In this document: piece by piece, positions 45,522 to 57,231 of the stretch
How positions within the stretch are numbered: position 1 is the first letter of the stretch
How the letters are laid out: every line of letters starts with the position of its first letter
Assembly: GCA_025677815.1 (NCBI GenBank)
Contig: JAIXMP010000006.1
Span: 806,001-870,000, forward strand
Length of the DNA stretch: 64,000 bases
DNA from: Phascolomyces articulosus
Taxonomy: Eukaryota; Mucoromycota; Mucoromycetes; Mucorales; Lichtheimiaceae
Direction: 5' to 3'
Notes under the pieces: generated by a model
Told to the model about the DNA's origin: nothing
Databases searched by the model: none
The model's input: only the letters and a program-made list of their open reading frames with translations
Position numbers and translations under genes: made by a program

Positions 45522-48500
45522 GATGGATTATTGATTTAGTAGTTCTAAGTGATAATACAAGAAATTGGGATGTGAGTTGGTTTTTGTTATTATGTAAATG
45601 AAAAAGAATGAGAAAAAAAAACCCAATTGCAAAAAAAGATGATCCTTTTTATATACTCTAAGTTGTTGTCTTTTTTTTATTATACAGAATATCTTGTACA
45701 CAATGTATAAAATAGAGACATTCAAAAGTTGGCGCAAAAACCATCATAAACAAATAAATGAAATGGCACAGACCGGGAAGAGGGAAATTTTGTTATATTG
45801 ATAATGGATCATAGAAGAGAAAGGGATGTGTTCCACAATAACAGCAACTTTCATCAAAATAGATACACCTCCCTCTTCTCCACACTGGAAATACCTAAAA
45901 TGTATTATTTTACACGGAGTAAATAGTATAACACAAAACTGGGTTCAGAAAAAAAAAAGGTTTATTATTGTAAATGACGGGCGAACGGCGACAAACGAAC
46001 GACGGCGCGTTTCATAATATTTAAAATAAAATTATTATTAAATACTCATGAAACATCAAAGGTTCCGCACAGACAATATATTATGAAAGAACACGGGTGA
46101 CGGGAGTAGGAGGAAAAAAGATTAAGTGTAACAAAAAGGGGAAGAGGAGCCAGATGGAATGGCTCATTACACGTTAGAATAAATAACAGTTTCATCGTTT
46201 ATTTTGTCACATAGCTTCAAAAAAAAAAAAGAGTTTGAGATAATGATTCAAGTTTGGTATCATCATGATTGTTGATCAAATGAAAGAGAAAAAAAAAACA
46301 TTGTGGCGTAAAAAATAAAAATAAAAAAGTTGTCGTTGAACTGGAGATTCGATGATTAATAAACATATACACAAGATCCCGGACGACAAAGCAATAAGGG
46401 AACGAAGAGTTATTATTATTGTGTGTGATTGGGGGGGAGGAGTAGGAGAAGAAGAATTACTCTAATTGTAAACTACTTAGGAGGTTTTATTTATCTTCAC
46501 AAATTCTGACAGAACTTTTTTTTTTATTCAATCTGTCAAATGTTTTAGTGTTCACTTATTATTCGATGAATCCAAAAAATGTGGATAAAGATATTAATGA
46601 CCAACGAGACATCACAACAACTAGCACATAACCCACTTGATAAATAGCAGTAATAATGAGCAGCTATATCATCATGAGCTCACAATGACGGATTCATTTA
46701 TTTTTTTATGTGTATTTTCGCCATAATATTTGTATGGCATCGAATTTTAACAAACACAATTTCATCGATCCACAATCATAATTGCCCAAATAGTGGATCG
46801 ATCCGTTTTTCTTCTCTGTTACTTACTCCGCAAAAAACGGATGAACATGGGAGATATTTCCAATTCTTAATTGCGCACGGCCTTTCGCTTACTATTATTT
46901 TTTTTATCTTCTTCGTTCACGACAAATAGTGATGTTCATTCAATTCTTAATTCATCAGTGGCCAATAGAAGAAGAGAAAAGAATAAAAGAGAGAAAATGT
47001 TGACCTTGTTACTGAGCACACCTCGATTTGCGCCAACAAGGACGAAGAAGTTTATTAGTTTATATTAAATTAGTGAAATCTAGAACTCTGCTGTTCAACT
47101 TTATAATTGCCATCCATAATAACAATAATAATTGGGGTTCTTTCCGAGGAGGATGGATTCTCAACAAATATCATAAACTTGACCTGGATTCATTTATTTA
47201 GAATAATATAAAAAACGGTGCATATACAACACAACAACCTTTGTTTTCCTAATGCATGTCAACGCCAAGCAAGTCAAAATATTGATATAATAGATCCAGA
47301 TTTGTAAGAAAAATAAACATCGGGCGGGAACGAATGGGGTCGAGATTTTTTTTTTTTTTTTGCCTTATTGTTTTCTAAATAAATGTATTTTTTTTTGTCG
47401 AAGTAAATTGTTCATCGTTTTTTTTCATATATTATAATAATATATATTATCAGAAAGAGTCTGAACAACTGATCGAATAGAGTAGAACCAGGTTAAAAAA
47501 ATATTCTTATTGAACATACACACTGTTCCATTTTTTTTAGATATATAACCAACAATGAACTTTAATAAGATTTCGCTTAATGAACAAACGTTCTTTATAT
47601 GGATTTATCCGTTTACATAACAGTGACCGCCAAAAAACAAGTTTATCTCAATTGTTTGTTTTTTATTTATATATTATTATGGAAGAGATAAGCCTTGTTC
47701 AAGCATCTCAAAATATTACTTTAGTTTTCTCTTGCAAAGCAGAACACCACAATCATAACAAAAAATAAAACATCAAACTTATAACAGTCAAAACACCGGC
47801 AACATGGTGCGACGTAGGCCAGAATCTCTCCATCGCCGGTTTTGTAGTTTGGTTAGGATTTGATAAGAATCAGATTCATTTATTAGTCCTGAATTATTAC
47901 TTTTTGTGTATACTGGAGGGCAATTTCACATTGAATGTTATGGGGTCGATGGAACACTATCTATTGATTGTAATTAGGGGGATATTTTACTTTGATATTA
48001 TTGAAAATAAGATGATGATAGTTTGAAAAACCATTGACAACCTCATTTCAAAAAAGAATTACTATAATAGATTGGGTGATCATCATAACGAACTCAAAGT
48101 CGATAAAACTTTAAACGAAAAATCATCTTCTCGATTTATGTACTTGGATTTTTTCCAAAGGACTTGAGCCAAAGTAATAATAATAAAGAATTGTTCGTAT
48201 CGGGAATAACTAGATGACAACAAAAGACTACTATTGATCAAAAAACAATGTATATGGAGAAAATAATGAATAAGGATAACAACAGCAAGTGAATGCATAA
48301 AAAATCTCAAAACACGTCTCTTTTCCTCCAATATAAACCAAAATTTTGAAACATTCAAGAGCGGGTGGGATTTGAAGCTGTGGTTGCTGGAGTAGAATAA
48401 AGAGCATGTGCATAATCATCGATAGCTGTTTATTATTTATATTTAAATGTGTGTTTTCAACCCCATTCAACATGACAACTGTATTTTAACATTAAGTATT

Positions 48501-51326
48501 AGAATAACACTGTGTGAAAAAAAGTGTGTATGTATAATATGTATATACATTGGTAATTTTGACATGTGTTCAGTTCAAAGCAAGATTATGTAAATAACAA
48601 GAACGACGCGAGAATAACAAGAAACCAAAAAAGAAAAAAAAACGCAGTGGTCTTCATCTAAAATCAAGCTTAATAAAAAAAAAAGCAGCGGAGGAGCAGC
48701 AGAACAACAATCTTGGTCCATAACAATATTATCAACGCCAACAAATACTCAAAGTTATACAACAATATATTATATAATATGTACAAAAAAACCATCATTG
48801 CTACGTAAATTTGCATATTATACATTGAAGATAATGAATCAAGTCTAATAAATACGCAATTTACAGAAACATACTACGTAGAATTGGCGATGGAACATAC
48901 TTACAAACATCAATGTACAAAAAAATCTTCAACAATATTCAGACTGCGTAGGCTATTAGAAAAGCAGCGATCCAGTAAGTTTATAACAAATGACATAGAA
49001 AAGATTCTAATAGGTCATATATGAGTGTAGAAACGGATCAAATTGAGAAAAAAAGAATCAAAAGTAATATATTTACGTACAGAGATCTTACCCAGAAATC
49101 ATTCGATCCAGTAAGTGAAATATACTTTTTTTATAGTTGCATAAATATTAAAATGAAAATTTAGAAGAGGATATTCTAATATAATAATTGCCGTACATTA
49201 TCTTGTATTATATATATAGAAAATGAACTAGAATATTTCTACTACTCTCACAAAAAAAATGACACTAACTACCCACGTACGTATTAATATGATCTGGACC
49301 ATGAATTAAAACCAGCCTATGTTTTTAGTTATGTATTTATACCCAAACATGTCAAGAATATGTATTATAATTACATGAAGATATATATACGATATATGTT
49401 TCTCTTCCCTCGATTATATCAGTCTCTCTTCTAAAAATAACATACCATAGTTAAAAGAAAAAAAAGAGAACAGTCAGCATGATCATTACATCAGATGCAC
49501 TAACCAAAAGTACTAACTGTTACAGCAATATTTGAATTAGTAGTAAATATCCTTTGCAACAGGTACTGTTTATTAATATTATTAGATAGCAAATAAACAC
49601 CCCATTGTATAATTATTCCCCATATATATAATTTTTTTGTATCTGGTGTCAATAGCCGATCCTCCAAAATAAACTTTTTTTTTGTTACGTAAACTGTGTC
49701 ATTTATAGATTCGAGTACCATGATCTATTAACAATTTAATGAAGCAGTAAGGGATCATAGTACCTTACCTTGAAACTGAAATTATAGAGGTTCTTGAAAA
49801 TTTTCTTATGATATCTGGATAGTGCAAAAAAAAAAAAAGCTTGAAATTAAAGAGGACTGGAACATAAAGAGGTTGGAATTAAAGGTGAGCCACTGTATTT
49901 TTTTATCCGCGTGTCTGTATGTGACGATTTTGCATGATACTTTTTTAGAACGTTTCCTAGGATAGAACGATATTTGCTTCTATCATAAAAAAAGTTTATA
50001 TAGACGAGATTATTTGAATCAACATATGGTAGTATAAAAAACTGAAATTCTATTGATTCAATATAATACTCCTACCGCCTCATCTATAAGGTCTAATAGC
50101 TGTTAGTTATTACTATGCTTTAATAATAAATACGCTGTAAAAATGTTCATATTAAGCGCAGTCGTAATTTTGAGTTTTATATACAGTTTACAGAATTACC
50201 TATTGTTAAAGATGTAGAAGTATATCATTTTTCTATTTATTTATCCCTTAAACTTGTAAGCATGCATAAGCATACAGTTATTCCATTACCACAGGCTTTT
50301 TACATGAAAAAGTAACCTTTGGTGGCACGGCCCTAAAAATTATAAAAAGAAGAAGTATTTGAGGTAGCAACGGTATCAAAAATATTTCTCTTTATTAACT
50401 GCTTTGCTTTGACAGTTATTATTTCTAATTTCTCTCATCATCATAGTATATATATGCCACTATTCAATCATTCTAAATTACTAAGGACGCAATAGCTCTG
50501 GAACTATTTAATATCTTGCTGCGTTTCGTTGCATGTTTTTGGTATTTGTAGTACCCTCATCTGCTTTTGATATACCGTACCGTTTAACAAGGGTTGTATT
50601 TTGATTCGCATCTTTTATGTGCTATTCTCGCTATCTATCAATTATAGCTATTACTTATTAGTTTATTGAGAATATATAAAATGATGCAATAAGAAGTTAC
50701 AAACAAGGTTATAACAATATATATTTTTTAAAATACAAGAAGCATAAAATGCATTGTTCATATCGATCTATGGTGCTAGATCAAGAATCAAGATGAGTTG
50801 AGGAGTTTTAGATAGCTAGACCCACAAAAACATGCTATTTTATAATGGTTCCCTATATTCCAATAAGAAAGGACCCACTATGTTAATATTACGAAAATAA
50901 GGAAGAAAAACTGTTTATAATTTATCATAGTGATTTATATAGATTCAATATTGGGCCATACGCCTACAACAAATTACAATGATGGCTTTGAGAATATTTA
51001 TCTTCAATTTCCATAAACTCGGTAAACCAAGTCATAAAAAGTGTTGATTTTCATATACGAGAGTGGGTATCACAGTAAACAGCATTATTCGAGTAAGGAA
51101 AAGTTGGTGATCCATGGTAATGGTAACAAACAGTTTATTACTATGTATACAGTTCAAACAATCTACTCGATGGTGGATCAATTTCTAGCTTTTTTGACAG
51201 GTTTGAAAATCTCCTGAGCACAGGCAGATAAGTCACGTTTCTTCGTTTTCCGTAACCCAAAGTTCCCCCCAGCTATTTCGAACTTCTTTTTCCTTAATCT
51301 ACTACAAAAAAAAAGGGAATATAATC
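45522..51326. other. Long gene-poor spacer
   Basis: About 5.8 kb, AT-rich, with T and A homopolymers, small TTA repeats and short frames without splice partners. Words such as CGATCCAGTAAGT occur twice (near 48968 and 49106). One transposon-end-like sequence lies at 49840-49897. I see no protein gene, tRNA or rRNA. Confidence 0.5.
49840..49897 (-). repeat. Orphan terminal-repeat-like sequence (TACAGTGGCTCACC)
   Basis: On the minus strand, TACAGTGGCTCACCTTTAAT is followed by TTCCAACCTCTTTA and TCCAGTCCTCTTTA sub-repeats. A TA followed by CAGTGG resembles a Tc1-mariner end. A degraded related stretch is at 49769-49803. No transposase or inverse partner was found. Confidence 0.35.
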
Positions 51327-51983
51327 ATGTACATTAGTAACTGGGATGAATTCCAAAAGGCAGCAGAAGAACTCTATACAGCATCTCCCGAAACAGTAAG
51401 CATCTAGCAATTGTATGAATTTTCAGAACGAGGTGGAAGTAAAGGAGTTAGACAACCCCAGTTTTGATTTTAATGGACTTTTTATTTTTTTTATTTTTGA
51501 TGCTATTGTTTTAATAGACGCGTTACGTTTCAGGTTTCCGTCATACTGATGGTGAATTAATTCTTAAAGTAACTGACGATCGAACGGTAATGAATTATTT
51601 TATACATCCCATCAACTACCACTATGGACTAAATTGTAATGTTATATTATAAAAAAAAATAGATTATAAAATATAAAACAAATCAAGCATCTGACTTAAG
51701 GAAGTTTACAAACTTAAATCTCAGTTTGATGAGTAAAATGCAAAACAAGTCATTGGAAGGTAAGATAGATACACGTAAAAGGAAAGAAAAAGGTATACGT
51801 GATACTCAAAACAAAAAAAAAACGTTTCTCTTTTATTATTCGTAATATTTAACAGTTCCCGAACAAACCGAAGTACCAACTTCAGGACCTCAGATACCCA
51901 AGGTCGTCTCTGCACCTAATTCTGCCAAATCATCACCTGCACCTCAAAGTCGAAAGAAAAAGAATAATAAACGGAAAGCATAG
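51327..51983 (+). CDS. srp9: Signal recognition particle subunit SRP9
   Basis: Four exons (51327-51395, 51518-51586, 51663-51759, 51856-51983) give 120 residues. The fold signature runs MYISNWDEFQKAAEELY, SGFRHTDGELILKVTDDRT, IIKYKTNQASDLRKF, then a helix with LNLSLMSKM. It matches the human SRP9 pattern (WEEF..AAEKLY, RHSDG, KVTDD, YKTDQAQD). A basic Lys/Arg tail (SRKKKNNKRK) ends the protein and may bind RNA. SRP9 pairs with SRP14 on the Alu part of SRP RNA and slows translation until the ribosome docks at the ER. Baker's yeast lacks this type and uses Srp21, so its presence fits an early-diverging fungus. Confidence 0.9.
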
Positions 51984-52075
51984 ATAAATATATTTGTTTG
52001 TTGGATGGCAAAAATGAAATATTATACATATGCGTTTTTTATTATATAATTATTGTTGTTATCGTTGCATTCTTT

Positions 52076-52581
52076 TTACAATTGGTACGAGAAAACGTTC
52101 TTGAGATCTATTATAAAAATAGAAAGATAGGATGAGTTATTACATATAATATAATAATGAAAAACTTTTGTATCATGACATTTTCATGTTGCCTCTTTAT
52201 CAAGCCAAAAAAAAATAATTTAAAAAAATGGAAAAGGGAAAGGGAAAGGGAAACTTACAGCCATCCTCAGTAGCAAGACGGTTAAGCGAATCATCAGATT
52301 CGGCTTCACGGCGAACGAAACCACAGAAAGCATAGGTAGAGTAGCTACCAGTCAAACGACCTTCAGCATTGACATCGCCAACGTTGATTTGGACAGAAGC
52401 ATGGTCCTTGGCCTTAATGAGGCGGTTGGTGGCAGAACTATCATTTTATAAATTGGTATAATCATTATTTAATTTATACCATTCCTTTCATTCTCCTTCA
52501 TTCAACATTTTAATATATAAATTTTACTAACCACTTGCGGGGAATGTAGAGATCGACGAGCTTGCCTTCAGAGTTTTCCAT
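52076..52581 (-). CDS. rps21: 40S ribosomal protein eS21
   Basis: Three exons (52581-52532, 52437-52259, 52107-52076) give 86 residues, the family's length. The sequence runs [33 protein letters not shown], [17 protein letters not shown], [13 protein letters not shown] and [10 protein letters not shown]. eS21 sits on the small ribosomal subunit near the platform and is needed for late 18S rRNA processing in yeast. The first donor is GTTAGT, the others GTAAGT. Codons are C-ending, as expected for a highly expressed gene. It is convergent with srp9, the stops being 93 bp apart. Confidence 0.96.
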
Positions 52582-52911
52582 TGCTAACAGACGTACAAAA
52601 AGAGAGAGAGGGGGAAAAATCACTATGATCAGCTTTCGATGTTGCCAAATTGTTTAAGAAAGCAAGTCACCAACAATTCATTTATAATTTTTAAAGCCAC
52701 CACTACCCATATACACCGCAATTTTATGCTGTTTAATTTTCTATCTGATGAATAAAAACTGGATCATATACAATAGAATGTTATGGTTCAGAGAAAAAGG
52801 GTTATATTAAATATGTAAAAAAATGACATAGGGAAATCGGGTTGTTTGATTAAAAATAAATTATAATATTATACATCAGTAAAACTTTTTTTTAAAAAAA
52901 ATGTACATTTT

Positions 52912-54180
52912 TTATCGACGACGTTTAATCTCATCCACTTGTTTTCTATGTAACATGAATGCAGGTGTAATCCATCGTCCACAAGAACACTGTGCTCCTG
53001 ACCAGTTATATTGACCCAATTTAGACATACAATTAGGACAATCAATACGACCTTCAATCTGACTATCTTGTAAGACATGGATCCATTCCATTGGTTCGAT
53101 AAAGTAGGATGAACAATTATTGTTAGATGTACCAAGTCTTGCAAGTAAAGGGTTTAAAGGTTGTTGATGTATATCTGGTGAAACAGCTGAAGAAGGTGTT
53201 GAGGATTGAATATCCGTGTTTCGTTTGGTATATGCAAATGCTTGTTGTCCTTTTCCGGGTTCATGATCCAGAATATGTTCTTTATTCACCAAAACATATC
53301 TAATGTATCATCCCATGAAACTTGGTATATAAGAAAGCCATATTCTTTTTCTCACACCTTAAGTATTTCCATAATGTAACCACATTACAAACCTGCATTT
53401 TTTACATCGAACAATAAGTTGGGATTGACTACCAGCTTCTGGGTTGGGTGTTAATGCAAGATTGACGATGTAACCAGTATCTAAAAAATACCATAAATAG
53501 GTTTATCAATAAAAAAAATGAACTTAAGAATTGGATAACAATGGTAACATTAATGGAATCTTTTATTTTAATTACCTTGTTGTTCCCGAGCCATTCCTGC
53601 AACTAAAAATCGTCGATACGCTACATGTGATGTATCCACTCTATATTGAAGCAATTGATAAAGGTCCAATTGCTCCATAAATCCAGAATTGGGTTGAGCA
53701 AAGGTTCGTTTCGCTTTCACCATATCTAATGCGGCTTGAGGCGATAATTGTCGTGTACGCATAAGATAAGCTGCCACAACAGCTGTGCTGCGAGACATGC
53801 CCGCTTCGCAGTGAACGAGTATACTGCCACCATTCTCATATGCGTCATGTATAAAGTCAAAAGTGTCGTCCAAATGCTGAATCAAATTTTCTTCTGGTAC
53901 ATCCATTATGCGAATATTCTATTTCCATGTCATGTATTTGTGCGTGTGAGTGTGTGCGCGTAAGAAAAAAAATAATGGGCAAATCAACTAGATCTCATAT
54001 TAAATAAAAAAAAAAGTGACATACCTTAAAGATAATATGATCATGGATCGGCTCAAATATACCAAGTGCTAAAATATGAGTGATTCCATGTTCTTTCAAT
54101 AAATCCTGGATCGATCCTGCTATTTGATTACCAACGAAGAGACGTGGCACGATCTCATTCATATGCTGCTGTTCATACAT
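52912..54180 (-). CDS. yvh1: Dual-specificity phosphatase Yvh1/DUSP12
   Basis: Four exons (54180-54025, 53918-53576, 53480-53393, 53299-52912) give 324 residues. The DSP domain occupies about 1-150: VPRLFVGN at the start, general acid region MDVPEEN, and the P-loop HCEAGMSRS with catalytic Cys89. The C-terminal half holds the Yvh1 zinc region: CKKCR (192-196), SYFIEPMEWI, CPNCMSKLGQYNWSGAQCSC and CGRWITPAF, which make up the zinc-binding cysteines. In yeast and humans Yvh1 releases Mrt4 from pre-60S ribosomes through this zinc region; the phosphatase activity is not needed for that. It acts in nucleus and cytoplasm. Confidence 0.95.
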
Positions 54181-54254
54181 TTTTAAAGATCGTATTATAG
54201 AAAAAAAAAGTCAAGTTCGTGTTTTTTCTACAACGTAAATTTCGGTTTCCTTAT

Positions 54255-54476
54255 ATGGACACATCAAAGATCAAGAACTCCAGTCCGTCTTTATCTTGGT
54301 CAATTCGAAAAGATGGAGCTAAACGAAAACAACGTAAGCTTGCTTATAAGAACCCTATCGCTCAGCAGGTGAATTTCCTTTATCTACCATATGGCAAGGT
54401 TAAGCAGAAGCATTGGATCTTATCTCAAAGTGACTGTGTCAGTAAAATATATCATCAAGAAGATGATGACCTCTGA
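54255..54476 (+). CDS. Possible small basic protein, 73 residues
   Basis: An ATG-started frame with a basic middle (SWSIRKDGAKRKQRKLAYKN) and an acidic end (HQEDDDL). A 39-base internal stretch (GTGAAT...AAGCAG) could be skipped without a frame change but is short for an intron. It is divergent from yvh1, 75 bp from its start, so it could also be promoter-proximal noise. I recognise no family. Confidence 0.3.
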   Translation: MDTSKIKNSSPSLSWSIRKDGAKRKQRKLAYKNPIAQQVNFLYLPYGKVKQKHWILSQSDCVSKIYHQEDDDL

Positions 54477-57231
54477 GAAACACTATGTGAGTGCGCATAT
54501 TCATAATTCACTCTCAAAGAACACGTATAATATTGTACACATAATTGAAGGTATCATGCTTTATATATGGTAATAGAATTGTTCAACAAATCTTCTTCAA
54601 CAACCAAATATAAAATGCTTTAATTAGGGAAGTCTTTGAAGAAAAAGAAACTTGATATAAAAACATCTGATGATAAGGCAACACCATACAACTTTTGGAT
54701 GATGGATGCAATCATCTCTCTTTATATTACTTTTTTTTTTTGCCTCGGTGCCCATGTCCTTTACTATGGCATGCATCTTTAGGATTTATTCCTATAATAG
54801 ATACAATATTTTTTAATGCATTATGCACTTCATAAATTTCTGAAATCATACCGTTTTCAAAATCCAAGGACGAATTGCTTGCCGTAATAGGCGGAATTGG
54901 CTATTCAAAGAACATTCCTGAACCAATTGAAATATATAAATTTTCAAGTTCTTTTGCTCCTCGTCCCATTTACTGTTTATTGTTCAATTCATGAATTACT
55001 TTTACGAGCTTTCTATTCTTTTCTTCTATTACAACGGTTATATTTGTTATTGATGATCTGATAATAGCACAACAACAATTCTTCCTAAATGATAATTTAT
55101 ATATAAGTTTATTGGATTGTTACTTTTTATTAAGTGTCTTTCGATTCGCAGTTTTGTGTCCACAAAGACAATCGTATATATCAATTGATAGAGTATCTTG
55201 GCAATTCTCTTTATATATTTTCCTTTGTTTGTATGCGTATATAACAAAAAAAGTCCTATTGTCTCATTCTCACTCGTCCATCTCTGTCGATGGCGAACTA
55301 TGCAATTAAGTTAAAAATAAACGAGAGTATGTTGCCTTGTTCAACAAATTTAATCAGTTCTATGTCGTAAAAAACATAAAGACACTATTTTAAGTTTCAT
55401 GCAATGTCAGTGGGAAATTTCTCAGCGAGATGCATATATATGAGCCTAATTTTTAGCATAAACCTTCTTCTGTTTCATTAATGATGAAGGTGCATGCATT
55501 CTAAGTTTTTAACAGTTGAAATTTCTATTGCAAGGGAGTTATTTTTTTTTTTTGAAATGATAAGAAAAAAGTACTGGTATTATCCTGTTATTATTTATTC
55601 AATCGTTGTGTTATATAAAATAAAAAGAATACCGTGAATCGGTGTTCTCCAGCGGTTCTCCTAATGAATAATGCTTCTTTTTATATACAGTATAATAAGG
55701 AGGACCATTATTAGCTTTCCAATGGATTCTTGATGAAAAATCAACTGAAAAAGTTATTTCTTATTAACGATCATTGTATGTTTCTTTTACATAAAACATT
55801 CATCGTTCAAGATTCTATCTATTTTTTTTTCATACCGAGTAAAGTTTCAAAAATGTGGAATTCAGGGGTATATCACGTACTAAACTGACAGAACTATTGT
55901 ATAATAAGGATGGGTAAAAGTATACCATCTTGACGACGCACAGTATAACTATGAGTGAAATGGATCAATGAGTTGCACGTTTACTACCTATAAATAAATA
56001 AAGTTAAATATAATGTGATGATAAAATAGCCTTTTTGTTGGGTAAACAGCTTTGTGTTTACATGTTTCTTTTTAACCCACTATTATGGTTTATCCCCTGG
56101 TAACCGAACAACAAACCCTTAATTTTTATCATTATTACAGAAAATTTTCATTGTCCAGACTTAATGACTGGTCATTTAATATTAATAAAAAGAAAGGAGA
56201 GCGGTGTTCTAGTCAACTTCTTGACAAATCGTTGGTTGTTAATAATCCATGACTCTTCTTTTTTTCTGGATAATAAATAGAACCATTGGTACACTTCTTT
56301 GAAGACCCGATACGAAAACATATTGTGGTGTGGTGTGTGTATTTTTATATTTGAAGATCTTCATGTGGAACTAATTGCTCACAACACACTTTATGGTTTT
56401 ACAATGTGTAACAAATATATCCAAGTTTGTAGAAAATAATGATGTCGTTTTTACCAAACTATGGGGAAGAATGCTTATTTCTTGGTATATAAAAAGACAA
56501 GGATAATACGGCTTATTTTATAAGTAAAATCATATTCACTATCGCCGATTTTACTCGGAACAATAGACTCACTCAAGGTGAATTTATTGTCATTTTTCTC
56601 ACACCGAAAAAAGTAGAACAATAAGAAATGGCAGATAGTAATAGATGAGATAGTAGTAATAGCAATAGAATAAAGGTAGAAAATAGATACACCGAAACGA
56701 ATTCTGTATGGTGTTTGACTTTATAATAAGAATAAATATACAATAACTCAAAATTATGTTTAAAAATAATATATACTTAATATTATTATAATTAAAGGCT
56801 ATTCTGCAAAGGGTAGCTCTTGAAGAACGTCAAGAACCAATAAAGAAGTCGTAAAGGTAAAAAGCTGAAAACAGCGGGATTTTTTATTATTATAAATGCC
56901 TTTTTCTCCGTCAAACTTCATGTGTAGCATGTGCACACACACACACACACACACACACAACTTTATATGATACTTTTTAGTGCGTTACCTTAAAAAACCG
57001 TGCGAGTGCTCAAGCCTTTCTGTGAGCCAAGTTGAATAAACGGAAATTTTCTACTCTAACGTTTTTCAGCCACTCCGCAATTTTGATCGGTTTTATATAA
57101 TAACTTGTAACAAAAAAAAAGTCCTGGTTCTCTTTCTTTTTCTTTTCACTTCAATTGTCCATTCAACTTCATTTCAGCCTTTTTGGTTTTTTCACCTCCC
57201 CCCCTTCCATATAAAATAATTAATTTATAGT
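54477..57231. other. Spacer with a CA microsatellite
   Basis: AT-rich, with no gene seen. A (CA)13 run lies at 56934-56959. The last 100 bp (TTCTCTTTC, CACCTCCCCCCC) is pyrimidine-rich and is probably the promoter and leader of the next gene. Confidence 0.5.

Noticed and set aside
49700..49740. tRNA suggested by a TTCGAGTACC-like word
   Set aside because: No acceptor, D or anticodon stems could be formed around it. No convincing tRNA was found anywhere in the window.
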